Counted from the first letter of the stretch, positions 18,727-31,170 are shown. The stretch is DNA of 64,000 bases from Chrysogorgia sp. JL179-B06 (GCA_035772405.1 JAYKKM010000255.1:186001-250000); one strand, 5' to 3'. Notes: generated by a model from the letters alone, not told the origin. Made by a program: numbers and translations.

Positions 18727-21700
18727 CGTCGGAACCTTTGATGTTTTTGTCCTTGCACATGTCGTCTCGCGCATCTCGCGCATTGGGGGGCATGCAGACA
18801 GACCTTCTCGTTGGTGCTCCCTGTCGGGTTTGGGAAACTTTTCTCAAACTCGCGAACATGTCTGCTAGCTAAAGGAGGGCTCGGTATACCTATTTAGCGA
18901 AATTTTTTACCGAAATTTGAAACAAAACTATCCAAGACTCAACATCTTATACAAAATACAGTGAAGACTGAAATGCTTTATACAGTTCCAAAGAAGAGGA
19001 TTCGTGAAATCACGATCGCGACGATCAACATCCGCACTCTGTCTGATGACATTAAGCTTGGGCAAACGTTTGACGTTTTCCGAGCATTACGACACGATGT
19101 CTGTATGATGCAAGAGACCCGAAGAATAGCTCAAGGATGTATCGAGCAAGATGACGGTGTAAAGTTTATATGGTCGGGTATGTCCCGAAAGAAAGCAGCT
19201 GGTGTTGGAATCATGCTGGCCCCTAGAGTAAAATTGGTAGACACCAAGTACGTTAGCCCTAGAATACTCCAAACCCTTGTCAAAATCAATGGATTACGCC
19301 TTGCCGTGACCTGCTGTTACGCGCCTACAAACTGCGCGAAAGACAGCCAAAAAGACTCTTTTTATCGTGACTTATGCAAAACCTTGATGAATACATCGAA
19401 ATCTTATAAACATCTTGTAGGAGGAGATCTGAATGCAACCATAGGTAAAGACAACATCGGTCTATGGTCTTGCTTAGGACCAACACACAAAGAACAAGAT
19501 ACCAACAACAACGGCACCCGTCTCCTAGAGTTTGCAGAGGAATTCGAGCTCAGGCTCGAAAATACTATTCGACCTTCAAAACCGAGATTGATTTCAACAT
19601 GGCACTCTGCAACTGGGTTCGAAAAAAGATTAGACTACATCCTCACAAGTAAATTGGTCCATCGATATGTCCGAAAATGTCGAGTCCGTAGAGGTTCATC
19701 AGAACTCTTCGACTCAGACCATTTCCTGTTGGAAATGGGTCTGTACGTACCTGGAAAGAAGGAAATATCTCGCCAACACACCAAAAAGCCCAGAAAACCA
19801 AAAGCAGACGTTCAGTTCTTGAAAGAAGAAAACATCCAGAAAGCCTATGTTGAAAAACTTAACGAACTATTCGCAAACGAGCCAGATACAGAGGATATCG
19901 ATCAGTTGAACATCGACATCTGTGAAGGTCTCGGGGAAGCTACAAAAAGTGTGTGTCCAGAGCTTGTTCAGGCGAGCATAACAAAACCATGGGAAGATGA
20001 CCAACTGAAAGCTCTCATGAAGAAGCAGTGGAAAACCAGAGACAAAACAGAGTTGAAAAATTTACGAAAAGAAATTAAAGACCGACGGAATATTCTGTTA
20101 AATCTATTTTACGGAAAGAAGGCATCTTCCATCAATGATGCTGTTGAACAACACGATGTGGCCCGCGAATTCCGAGAAGCAAAAAAATTCGCAATGCACC
20201 AAAAAACTTCACGAAACTTGATTTCGAACAAAAAACTACATAACCATTTCGAAAGTCATTTGGGCAACGATGATACGCTTCCAATGCCACCGGAATTGGA
20301 GAAACCAGAAGAGACATGTTTGAAAGACCATCTAAACGCTGCAGCCGAGGTTGATCAAGGTCCGCCCAGCATGTACGAACTCCAGTCGCACATGAAAAAA
20401 CTAAAGAACCAAAAGTGTACTGGTGTTGACCAGGTACAGATGGAATCCATCAAATATGCAACGGAATCGTTAGGTTTGTGTAAGCATCTTCTACTCTTGA
20501 TTTGTCTGGTTTGGTCGACCCTTACCGTCCCTGCAATATGGCTGAAAAGCACGATCACATGTCTTTTTAAGAAGGGTTCGCAAACAGAGGCAACGAACTA
20601 CAGAGGTATCAGTATAACTGCCACACTAGCGAGATTCATACCGATGATTATTTTGGAGCGCCTTCGGAAACCGTATGATGAATGTATAGATCATGCTCAG
20701 TGCGGATTTCGACCGAATAAAGGATGTGACGATGCAATTTTCATACTTCGTAACATTGTGGAAGGCACAGGTACAACGATGTACTTATGTTTTATCGACC
20801 TAACAGCCACGTATGATAAAATTCCCCGACGATTATTATTTCGTACTCTAAACATCAGGCTGGGGGCAAAACACCTAGTGGCTTTGATCCAGGCAATATA
20901 CACTCAAACGACGGCCAAAATCCGAGGAAGCAAACTGTTCTTCCCTGTGAAAACAGGTTGCTGCCAAGGCGGGATCGAATCGCCAATGATATTTAATATT
21001 TATTTTGACACGGTGTGCAGAGTGTTAATATATGAACTAAAGGAAGAGCTTGGTGATGATGTCGGAATCGAATTTCGATATCGGATACCTATAGAAGCGA
21101 CAAATCGTGAACAACAACTGAAATGCCCAGCCGCCGGTATTGGATATGTTACGAACATACTGTATGCAGACGATAAGATCATTTTTTTCAAAAATTTGAA
21201 AGCACTACAAAGAGGTTTGGAAATTGTTGAAGAAGTTTTTACAAGATACGGTCTCACATTGTCGAGATAAAAACCGGAAACGATGGTATTTAACGGTAGC
21301 GATGATGTGACCACCCAACAGTCCCTTATAAAATTAGGTAATACCGTGATTAAGAATTCCACGGAATTCAAGTACCTTGGTGTAATGGTTTCCTCAATTA
21401 ATCCAAAAAGAATGATAGAACATCGATTGTCGTCCGCACTTGCAAAATTTCATGAAATGAAGAAAGTTTTACAAGATCATAGAATAAAATGCAGGACGAG
21501 AGGAAAATTCATGACATCATTTGTAAGATCCAGACTTATGTACAATGCGGCTACCTGGGACCCACATGACATAAACATTAAAAACTTAACGTTGAATGGG
21601 TACGACTTTTACGTCGGATTGTGAAAGGTGGTTTTAAAAGGCGAGATGCTCCACCGAAAGATATAAGTGAAGAAGATAAGAAAAATGGGACATGGGATTA

Positions 21701-22041
21701 CGCATATATTTACAGCAATGAAAACATCTACCGCATCACTGGATGCGGTCCTTGACACTTTTCCAAGAGAAACAACATCTGAAATGGCTAGCACACTGTG
21801 TTCGTATGGACAATAGTTGCTTACAAAAACAAACGCTTTTTATGGAAACAACAAGTAGACAAAGTGGTAAACGGAAATTGGACAGATGGAAAAAATTGGA
21901 GAACTTGATAGATGTAGATAAAACTCAACTTAGAAGGATTATGATGGATAAATCTAGTTTCAATAGATGGATCAGTGAACGCTATCCATCGAACTCTCGT
22001 AGTTAACTGCGCATGGAGTAATAATATAATAATAAAAATCT
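18727..22041 (+). mobile_element. near-full-length LINE (APE endonuclease + RT), RTE-like, inactivated
   Basis: It begins with a roughly 230-bp leader. One frame from ATG 18973 (frame open from GTG 18961) runs to a stop at 21268-21270. An AP-endonuclease domain (TIATINIRTLSDD, MMQETRRIA, VGGDLNATIG, FDSDHFLLEM) is followed by the RT (KGSQTEATNYRGISI, CFIDLTATYDKIPRR, CCQGGIESPMIF, ILYADDKIIFF). The stop sits just after RT motif 7, where the frame continues in 21283-21624, and a further shift leads to 21743-22006 with a C-terminal domain (HLKWLAHCVRMD). One nonsense change and two frameshifts make it dead. The 3' end is a TAA-rich microsatellite at about 22016-22041. Confidence 0.85.
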
Positions 22042-22092
22042 CGGCCGCCATCTTCCCAACCAGTAAAACTCCAGCCAGTTCAACAGTAAACA

Positions 22093-23847
22093 ATAGAGCG
22101 AAAACCGAGGTTGGATGATTGCAACGGCTATATCTCCAAATTTTGGTCGATGTTTTTCAAACCACGGCTTTAATATCCAAAAGAGAGGCAAGTTTTTCTA
22201 TTTTATTTCGTTAGAAAGTAAATTAACACATTTTAAACGCGTAATTTTATGATTTTATGTGGTACAATTTTTGTCGCTTTTCTCAATTTCTCGCACGCTC
22301 AGGGCAAGTTTTTTTGTTTGATAAAATATATTCAAGGTCCAGCAATCATAATTTTTCTTTCCTAAGTAAGCTAGGCTAAGGTAATAAGTGATATAAATGT
22401 TATGTAAACCACGGCTTTTACGTTGTTCTTTACTTACAAATATTCAATACATTTACTGTCTTTTTTTTGCATATGAAAAGTTGCAATGCGCAAACTTCAA
22501 ACTGTATAAATGAATGCTCAATCGTAAAAATAACTTTTGCAGGAAAACAAGAGGGAATTCAGGACAACTTTGGAACGTAACAGGAATACTCTGCAATTTC
22601 CTCAGGATATTTTTACAGGCACTCTTGGTATATATGGAGAAGTTTGCTATGAAGGCATCTGCAAGTTGTTAATGTACTCCAAGTAAAGTGTTGCTGAAGC
22701 ATGGAGCCATCCAAAACTTTTGAAGTAGCACAGTAACTTTCTGTAATCATCCATGGTTGTCTGACACCAGAGGCAGAGTTGTTGTGCAAGTTGAACACTT
22801 GTGCTTTTAAAGTATTGTACATGTCATGTATTTTATTGTCACCTTCTGGATAAGTTTTTGTTTCTGACCAACTTGGGCTGCTGGATTAGGATTATTAATG
22901 TAAATTTTGTCTTGGAATTTGAACAATTAGATTGTTGGAAAACATACAGTCTTCCAAATGCTTGGTATATAATTTGTAATTTTTGTACAAATATTCAGGA
23001 GTTTTGTTCAGTTTTGTTCAGTATTGCCTCAAACTGACAATAGTGTGTTGCTTTGACTGGATTACAATACAATGAGATAACATTGGGAAAACTAAGTCCT
23101 GGATGAGATTCATGAGAATGTTTCCTGTTTGAGTAGTTAACAGCTGAACAAAATATCCAACATCCACCTTGCCCTTTTATTTTATTTTCAGGATCAAGGG
23201 TATTTTTAGAAGCAACAAAAACACACACCATCTTGGAAACAAGCTTTTCTATACAAATTTCTATATTCACACATTGTTGTTGGCATAATAAGTTTGGGAT
23301 TGGCTGGGGTATTTTATTATCCCTTTAGAACAGCTTCAGCTATGAAATTTATTATTTTTGAGCTTTTCACTATTTTTTTACACTTTTTAAGTTCTCTTGC
23401 TTGTTTTTAGGCAAGTATTTTAATAGAAGATAAAGGTTCCACCTATATTTTATGAAACTCTATCACATCTCATGAAACTCTATCACATCTCATGATTTCA
23501 GTTAAAAAACCTGTCAGTGGAGATAAATGGCTAAAACTACAGAGCCAGGGTACATTAAGTTTCTGTGAAAGTGCAGCAACCTTTACACATTTATTAAAAA
23601 AAAACAGTTTGGGTATATTGAAGACCTTTGCACATAATACATTACATGTAAGAGCAAAAGCATTAAATATTATACTATTTGAAAATATGCAAGCATGTAC
23701 ATTGATATTCTTTCAATTTATCTTTGTTTCCTTTACAGTATTTTCTTAGTACAGTTGCAACTTATTACAATATAACAAGTGTTAATCATTAATAAAATAA
23801 GTAAATACAGGTACCTGCAATTTAGAAATTTATATAAATCTATATTA
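22093..23847. other. transposon interior without recognisable gene
   Basis: AT-rich sequence with only short ORFs that resemble nothing I know, for example a 69-codon leftward ORF at 22613-22822. A 20-bp direct duplication (CTCTATCACATCTCATGA...) occurs at about 23457-23495. Possibly a decayed transposase region. Confidence 0.4.
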
Positions 23848-24307
23848 GGGACTGGTCATTATTTATGGTCGGGGTGGGCGCCGAAGAGAAATAGATTTGG
23901 TGCTGAAAAACCATTTTACCCAACCAAAGATCAGAAATTTAACCGACCCAACCATTTATAGGTAAAGAAAATATTTTACCCAACCCAAGAAGAAAAAAGT
24001 TAGATAAAGCCAAATTCCCAGCATATCGTCGATACAAGTTTTAATACTGTAACTTTCGGATTATTATCTCCATATACAGAGCAGGAATCCAATAACAAAA
24101 GCTAATGTGCAATGATGACTAAGGAGAACTGGAGAACTGAACTTTAAATGATTAACTCTTAATTTTTTTATGTAAATAGTCATGAACATTTTGCTACCCA
24201 ACCCTTCAGAGAAGTCATTATTTTTTACCCAACCATTTAGGTCTTAGAATTTTCAGTTATCCAACCATTTTCTCGTTGGCTGGGGGCCATAAATAATGAC
24301 CGGTCCC
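23848..24307. mobile_element. 460-bp Harbinger-like MITE
   Basis: Imperfect terminal inverted repeats start GGGACTGGTCATTATTTATG and, on the other strand at the right end, GGGACCGGTCATTATTTATG. The 3-bp direct repeat TTA flanks both ends (23845-23847; 24308-24310). A TWA target duplication with GGG termini is the PIF/Harbinger pattern. There is no transposase inside, so it is non-autonomous. It repeats short ACCCAACC motifs near both ends. Confidence 0.7.
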
Positions 24308-24310
24308 TTA

Positions 24311-25112
24311 TTATCACAAAATATATGCTATTGCTTTTGGTACAAATAATATACAAATGATATAAATATTATATAGTACAAAATAATGATATACAACAAC
24401 AATTCAAAAACACTCAATGTCTTCCAGTTTTATAAACATCCAGAATTAATGTAAACTGAAGCTCGAACTGAAGGATCAGAAACATTTGGATCTACACAAA
24501 CAAAGTGGTCCTAATCTTGCTTGCCAATTTCTGTAACTAGACTGAATAGGCATAAAAACAGCTTTGGAATCAACAGTCAATGATATTATCAACAGTGTAG
24601 CTTTTCAGGTTAACAAGTTAAAAGGTGCTACTGATGCCTAATAACGACCAGTTCTAACACAGCCGGATAATTTCTAAAGTAACAACAAAAAATAAAATGA
24701 TACAAAGCCAATATATACTCAACAGTAAAGATTGAATATTTAATATTTGCACGCAACATGCCGCCGACAAGGTTAATGTTTTATTTCCAAGAGTGACTTG
24801 AGCCAGAAGTCTGATACAGAGATAGAAAACTCTGTATGAATAATAAAATGAACACACAGAACCATGAAGTTTTTAAACAAAAATATTATCTCAAAAATAA
24901 CAAATTAAATGTGCTCCCGTCGGCAAGCTAGCGCATAGATGGCTGCAATGTATTAGCTAAATGCCTCGATAATTGTTTTCTTTTAGATATTCTAACCAAA
25001 AGTAATATTAGTGCTTACCATTACTTTATAGTCAGTGGTCGTGGAATGAAAATCGGACAGGTCTTTCTCGAGTTATAGCCATTTTATTGTCTCAACTCCG
25101 TATTTCTCCATG
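24311..25112. other. transposon interior, no recognisable gene
   Basis: AT-rich sequence between the Harbinger-like MITE and the right subterminal repeat. Short ORFs only; nothing supportable. Confidence 0.4.
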
Positions 25113-25245
25113 TTGTTTACTGTTGAACTGGCTGCGGTTTACTGGCTGGAAGATGGCGGACCCAATGCATGCGCACTAAAAAAAACGAGGACACGTCGTA
25201 CCCCCGAGTGGCCCTTCTGTTCATTTCTTATTCTGTGGTATGGCC

Positions 25246-25606
25246 AACCTACTCTGATGTTTGTGTTTCGGTAAATAATAACACTGTTATGAAAATTTCA
25301 ACTGCTGAAGAAGCTCATTCCAATCTACGTAATGTTTTAAATCGAAAATATAAACATATGCCCTTTACATTTAATGATTTTAAAAATGGATATGCATTGC
25401 TTGGATTTGATTTAACAAGCAATAAAGATTATCATCTTACTGTATTACCTTCACGACCCTCGGGAAATGTAAACATTGATTTTAATTTTCCACAAAATAC
25501 TGTTGCTGGAGTATTACTTTATATCGCAGAGTTTCGAAATGAAATAAAAATAGGGTTAAAAATTAACACCTGCAAGATTATTACACGACATTTATTAAAA
25601 AAGTAG
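25246..25606 (+). pseudogene. second Polinton capsid C-terminal remnant (inverted copy)
   Basis: An open frame with ATG at 25289 ends with blocks homologous to 17746-18036: FNDFKNGYALLGFDLT, GNVNIDFNFPQNTVAG, IAEFRNEIKIG. It starts immediately at the target-duplication border of the 18694-25237 transposon, so its N-terminal side is missing. It is on the plus strand, opposite to its homologue, and amino-acid divergence is substantial, so it derives from a different Polinton copy and is not a recent duplicate. Confidence 0.7.
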
Positions 25607-25672
25607 AGAAGAAGAAGAAGAAGAAGAAGAAGAAGAAGATGAAGAAGAAGAAGAAGAGGAAGAAGAAGCATA
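25604..25672. repeat. GAA/AGA microsatellite
   Basis: About 65 bp of nearly pure GAA units with a few substitutions, directly after the capsid remnant. It replaces the acidic/lysine-rich gene found at this place in the other Polinton copy. Confidence 0.9.
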
Positions 25673-25702
25673 CAAATTGATTATACACGAAACAAAGAAA
25701 AA

Positions 25703-26829
25703 ATGAGTGGAATTAATAAAGTACAATTAGTTGATCTAAATAAATTAAATTAAATCTTAGAATTAATAAAAAAAGATAATGATAATAAAAATGTATTACA
25801 AGGAATAAAAAACAAAGAGGAATATGCTTTATTGGAAAGTAAAGATAAAATGGAACAAGAATTAAAAACAAAGAATAATAATCAAACTGAAGAAAATATA
25901 GTGATTTTTTTAAAAAAGAAAGAAAAACTAAAGAGAAAAGCTGAAGCAACTACTACCAATGGCCAAGAAATGTACATATACTAATTTAAGTGAAGCACGT
26001 ATTAAAGCATTCTTAAAGAAAAAAATATTGACACAAAAGATGACATATTAAGGTTAAATAATTATAATGTTGATTATGGGGATATGTTGTATGATTTAGC
26101 ACACAATGTATCGAAAAATCAAAATTATAATTTAACATCTAAACAACATTCTAAAGTTTTAAAAGAATTAAAAAAAATGAAAATATCTGTACATTATATA
26201 CGAAATTCAAAGCTTCGACAACAATATAAAGATGGAAGTGATGAGGATGAAGGCGTTCACTCATCTTTAGCTGTTACTCATCAACCACAATCACCTAGTA
26301 TCGTTTTTAATAGACACTTAAAAGAATACGATGAATACGAGACTTTTCTATCCGATAGAGATAAAAGAAGAAAAAAATTATTCCTAATTTATGTTTTATA
26401 CATAAATTTTTATATACCGATGACATTAATAAAATAGCAAGCACAAACTCGATTTTAAACAAATATTTTTTGGTGCTTATCCGGCAGATGTATTTCCTGA
26501 AAAAATCAAATTTCCTTATCTTGAATTTGGAATACAGATAAGTCAAAAGATAAAGGACAGCATTGGGTAGCTGCTTGGGTTGATAAAAACAAACACATGT
26601 ATTTTTTGATAGTTTTGCCAAAAACGTTAGTTTTTATAAACGTACGTATTGGATGACTTATGCTGAAACAAATAATTTGACATTTGTTTATGATCAAAAA
26701 ATTCCCCTTCAATCCCGTGCAATAGTTTTATGTGGAAATTGGAGTCTTTATTATTTACATAATAAATGTAAAAACGAAATACAACAAACACAAAAATATT
26801 TGTTATTTAAAAATAAAAATAAAAATTAA
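25703..26829 (+). pseudogene. second Polinton protease gene, broken (inverted copy)
   Basis: Broken frames follow the order of the leftward copy at 17080-16016. First comes a Lys-rich part (about 25720-25960). Then a continuous piece (26084-26437) with DLAHNVSKNQNYNL, SVHYIRNSKLRQQY and an inserted acidic segment. Then broken protease-domain sequence at 26455-26830 including CIFDSFAKNVSFYKR-like and LCGNWSLYYLHNKC readings, the Asp and Cys regions of an adenain-type protease. The His region is disrupted by stops. Several frameshifts; not functional. Confidence 0.65.
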
Positions 26830-27021
26830 TTAATTAATGATATTAAATTAGGTCGTAAAATAGTTATACTAGAAAAAGGTAATAGTTAACATTTATAATA
26901 AAAAATTTAAAAATAAAATAGAAACACAGAAAGCTAATAATCAAAGTTGTTGTTCTTTTAATAAATCAAAATTTTAATTAAAATATTTACAACACAATTC
27001 ACAATTGTCTGTTAGAGTTTT
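26830..27021. other. AT-rich Polinton spacer
   Basis: No credible ORF. The position corresponds to the convergent spacer at 15871-16015 of the other Polinton. Confidence 0.35.
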
Positions 27022-27240
27022 TTATTTAAATATTGAAGCTAATAATAAAGGTGCTAAAAATCCTCCTTTTTGTTTCCTTTTACGTTTTCCCACCGCACCA
27101 CCTATATGTCTAACATTTTTCATTTTCTTCTTCTTTTACCGCTTACTATACGTTTTACACCAGTATAAATTTGCTTAGGAATACCAACATAGGTATGTTT
27201 AGCATCTCGAGAAAAAGTTTTCCAAATTTATTTCTTCCCT
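27022..27240 (-). pseudogene. basic core-type peptide (inverted copy), two small overlapping ORFs
   Basis: A 33-codon ORF starts at ATG (complement of 27121-27123) and stops at 27022-27024. It reads VRHIGGAVGKRKRKQKGGFL. Directly upstream, another frame reads TFSRDAKHTYVGIPKQIYTG then VKRIVSGKRRRK and ends in TGA overlapping that ATG. Together they look like one small basic virion protein split by a shift, equivalent to 15550-15870. Adenovirus/Polinton core peptides have this Gly/Arg/Lys-rich character; the assignment is by composition, position and the shared RKQKGGF block. Confidence 0.5.
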
Positions 27241-27353
27241 TTTAATTGTATTGATTTTTTTTCATCACGATAAAACTTCTAGGATCTTTGTTTGTTTGTT
27301 TTTTCCCTTATTATTTTTTACTTATATAGCAAATAAGACAACAACAAATAAAA

Positions 27354-27831
27354 AAGTCCGATTTCTCCGATCTGTCCGATTTGTCCGATCGTGACGAATC
27401 GTGAGATTGGTGAGGTTAACTGAGGGCACACTGCGAAGAGGTACAGCGAAAAATCCGTACAATCGTCCGATTCCTCCGATCGTGACGAATCGTGAGATTG
27501 AGGGCACACTCCGAAGAGGTACAGCGAAAAATCCGTCCAATCGTCCGATCGTGACGAATCGTGAGATTGGTGAGGTTAACTGAGGGCACACTGCAAAGAG
27601 GTACAGCGAAAAATCCGTCCAATCGTCCGATTTGTCCGATCGTGACGGATCGTCAGATTGGTGAGGTTAACTGAGGGCACACTGCGAAGAGGTACAGTTA
27701 AAAATCCCTCCAATCGGCCGATTCGTCCGATTTGTCCGATCGTGACGAATCGTGAGATTGTTGAGGTTAAGTGAGGGCACACTGCGAAGAGGTAGAGCGA
27801 AAAATCCGTCCAATCGTCCGATTCGTCCGAT
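27354..27831. repeat. satellite array, left part (about 5 monomers)
   Basis: Monomers of about 82, 91 or 100 bp with the core GTGAGATTGGTGAGGTTAAC, then TGAGGGCACACTGCGAAGAG, GTACAGCGAAAAATCCGTCC and a variable number of 9-bp TCCGATTYG subunits. It is interrupted by the P-like transposon and resumes at 32963. Overlapping ORFs here are repeat translations, not genes. Confidence 0.95.
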
Positions 27832-27992
27832 CATAGCCACTAGAAGGGAGAGGGCTGTGAAAGTGGGCGGGACTACGGTTTATGTTATTGTTCTCAAAAT
27901 TCAAGGTCACGTGATCTTGAACCTGCACAGTCGGCTTCTCCTGTATACAAGCGTATAGTAAAAGCGTGTTCTTAGAACGATTATAAAAGGCT

Positions 27993-30851
27993 ATGCCGGG
28001 CGAAAATTGTAGTTTGTATGGTTGTAGCAATAGTAGAAGAACCCCAAATGTTTCGCTTTTTAAAATTCCAACGGTGAATAGCAGTGACAGCGACTTCACC
28101 AAGGAAAGAAAACTTAGCGCAAGAGCAGCGTGGATAAAAGTGATAACCAAAACACGAGTTCTTGATGCCGATCTCCAACGCCAGCTCGATCGAAATACCG
28201 TCCACATTTGTGAAATCCACTTCAAAGAAGAAGATATTACTAGATGTAAGATACATTTGTTAAACCATGCTCAAACGAGCATGTAGTCTAAATTTTTGGC
28301 ATTAAAATTTTATTTGCGCAAAATGTCTGGCGACGGGAAAATATTAAATAGATATCTTATTTCTCTGTTAGATGCAAAGCGTTCAACTCTTGCCACCGGT
28401 GCAGTTCCAAGCGAGAATTTACCCTACAGATTGCACGATGTCCCTGATCCGAAACCAAGGCGAGAAATTGAACGCGTGACCATAAGTAATAACGCCGAAG
28501 CTGAAGCGAAACGCGCACGCCATTCAAGTCTTGCGAGCGTAGTCGGTAATTTAAAGCGAATGGTCCTGAATCACTGGAAGTTTGAAGAGCATGAATCCTT
28601 AATTCGACTATCTTTGTACGAAAATCAACATGTTTTACCAAAATTTCAAGTCACCATCTACTCGTCATTAAAGTTTCATATCAGCATTTTCGGTTGGAAC
28701 CTTATCATAAGCCATCCACTCTATACCCAGAATGAACAATCTGTTAAGTTTTTAAGCTTACGTTATCTTCTTGATACCCTCGAGAGCTTTACATTATGTG
28801 ACGGTGTTCCCAAAGAAAGCTGTGCAGTGAAAACCGTCGAAGATCCTACTGGATCTCACAGCTCAGGCAAAAATATTATTGTGCGCCACACAATACCCAT
28901 TTTCCAGGATCCTCAGGAAGATTTGACCACTGATGTGGAACGCTTACCTTTTAAGGTTTCTTCATTTTTTCGTACAGAAAGATGCGAAATGCTTTGCCCA
29001 CCTAGCATCCAGATTTGCAATTCATGTTCAACTGCAAACGCGAAATGTATAAGCGAATTGAAGAAAAAAAATTCTATTTCCACCACACCTCTTCCCATAA
29101 AAGCACCCCTCTCCGCATCCTCTGCGCCGCGTTTGGCAGCTACAATTACAAAACAACGCCTTCACTGCAAGCAGCTAGAGCAAGAAATCAAGAAAATGGA
29201 AGAAGAGATATCTAGCCATGGAATAAAACTGAGTGACAACCTCGAAGAAGATATCACATCCATAATCGGCAAAAATTCCTTGGAGTGCTCTCCACACATG
29301 AAGCTATTCTGGGAAGAGCAGAAGAAGCATTGTGCTGCCAATCCTAAAGGCAGACGTTACCACCCACAATTTGTCCGATTTTGCTTGTCACTACACGCCA
29401 AGAGTTCATCTGCTTACAGAGAACTGCAAGAGGTTCTAGTACTGCCAAGCGAAAGGACTCTTATAAACTACAAAAACGTTTTTGCACCAACGCCCGGTAT
29501 TCACAATGGTAAAATTCAGCAGTTGCAAGATCTAGTGGCGTCTTACTCTGGGTGCGAGAGATATGTGGCTATTGCTTTTGACGAAATGAAAATTAAATCC
29601 TCCTTAGTCTTTGAGAAGCATAGCGGTGAAATTATTGGATTCACAGACCTTGGTGACCCTGAACTTACCTTTTCTTCGTTTGACAACGACTTGCCAGTAG
29701 CAACAACAGTTATTGCATTTTTAGTTAGAGGATTGATGACCTCCTTAAAATTTATTTTCTGTTATTTTTTAATCTCTGGAGCTGCAACATCCTTTCAAAT
29801 CTTCACCCTCTTCTGGCAAGTTGTGTCAGTCCTGGAGCTCAAGGTAGATGTTTGGTGTGTTGCAGCTATAGCAGATGGTGCTTCACCCAACAGAAAGTTT
29901 TTTAAGCTACATAAAGGTCTGCAAGACGCGTCATATACTGGTGTCATTTATTACACAGTCAACTTATTTGCCCCACAACGTAAAATTTATTTTTTCTCTG
30001 ATGTACCACATCTCATTAAGACCTCACGTAACTGTCTTTACTCATCTGGTAATAGAGTTGGGGATGTTCACACAAGATGTATGTGGAACAATGACAAATA
30101 TCTCTTGTGGAGTTTTGTTGCACAAGCATATTATCGTGACCAAGAGGTAGCTATTCAACACTTGCCAAAAATTACTCTAGACCACATCAAGCTCTCATCA
30201 TTTGGAAAGATGAAAGTAAACTATGCCATCCAAGTCTTCAGCAAGTCCATGGCTAATGCTCTGCGATATTTTAATCCAAATGGGGAAGCAGATGAACTTG
30301 CTAAATTCATTGGCATGGTAAATGATTTCTTTGACATGGCAAATGTAAGATCCATTAAAGAACATATGCACAAAAGAAATCCCAACTTAAAACCCTACAA
30401 AGACCCACAAGACCAACGACTTACCTGGATGACAGATGTGTTTTTGGCATACCTAGATCAGTGGAAAATCAAAGTAACAGACAGGCCTGATTTCAGCAAA
30501 GAAGAAAAACAAATGATGTTCCTCTCCAGTCAAACATATGAAGGCTACCAGATTACCATAAATTCTTTAGTAAATATTATTCAATTTCTACTTAATGCAG
30601 GGTTTTCATATGTTCTGACAGAGCGATTCATGCAGGATGTCTTGGAGGAGTATTTTGGCTATCAGAGAGCTAGAGGAAGGAGATCTGATAACCCAACTGC
30701 ACAATAATTTGGGTATAATGACATAACAATTAACATGCAGCGAACAATAAAGCCAAAAGGGAATGTACATGGACGAAACCAAGGACATTGGGTAGAAGTT
30801 AGTGATGAGCCATTACCAAAACGCCCAAAATCAAAGAAAGAGTCAAGTTGA
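27993..30851 (+). pseudogene. THAP-domain P-element transposase, two exons, late nonsense codon
   Basis: Exon 1 (27993-28245) encodes the THAP C2CH zinc finger (MPGENCSLYGC, AAWIKVI, HICEIHFKEEDI). A 126-bp GT-AG intron (28246-28371; donor GTAAGA, acceptor TTTCTCTGTTAG) restores the frame into GAVPSENLP, the AVPTxF-like end of the THAP fold, then runs to 30707. The body has a helical segment at about 29140-29215, then the RNase H-like core with FDEMKI (first catalytic Asp) and ADGASPNRKFF (second), followed by the GTP-binding-insertion-like region. A TAA at 30705-30707 sits 47 codons before the next stop (30849-30851), and the codons after it still read as transposase tail (WVEVSDEPLPKRPKSK). 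Transposase catalyses excision and integration using the TIRs. Confidence 0.85.
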
Positions 30852-30984
30852 ACTCAATGAGATATTTATTTTCATATTTACTGAATGTATTTATTTATTT
30901 ATTAATCTAATTATTTATTATATTTACCATAATTTGTATAAATGAGCAAACAACACAATGGCAAACTTTACTCTCAATCTGAAT

Positions 30985-31020
30985 CATGGTATAGCTCAAT
31001 GGTTAGAGCATCTCCCAGGA
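30985..31020 (+). repeat. tRNA-derived SINE, copy 1 (A-box half only)
   Basis: The sequence around TAGCTCAATGGTTAGAGC matches a tRNA D-arm/A box. The B box is missing. The following about 100 bp resemble the tail of copy 2 (CAAGCTCCCACATTCACTAC-like). Confidence 0.6.
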
Positions 31021-31170
31021 CAAAACATTTCCATGATGTATTGAGCTTGACAATTGCCCATATGTTGTCTGTCTACTCATTCTACTCGAAGCTCCCACAT
31101 TCACTACATCAATGTTCACATTTAATATATTAAAACCTAAAATGTCATGTAAAACATGTTCTCCATCTGA

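Larger units (their letters stand above)
18694..25237. mobile_element. 6.5-kb TIR DNA transposon (7-8 bp target duplication), non-autonomous or decayed
   Basis: Perfect 33-bp terminal inverted repeats lie at 18694-18726 (starts CACAGAATAAG) and 25205-25237. They are flanked by the direct repeat GTATGGC (18687-18693; 25238-25244), or GTATGGCC if one terminal base is assigned to the target. A second pair of imperfect inverted repeats lies inside (22045-22092 against 25113-25159, sharing CCGCCATCTTCC and CAGTTCAACAGTAAACAA). The left arm is split by a LINE (18727-about 22041) and the interior holds a Harbinger-like element. No transposase is recognisable. TSD length and CA...TG ends fit P-like or hAT-type elements. 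Confidence 0.75.

Noticed and set aside
18485..18859. Single 124-codon gene
   Set aside because: The frame crosses the transposon TIR at 18694; its two halves belong to different elements.
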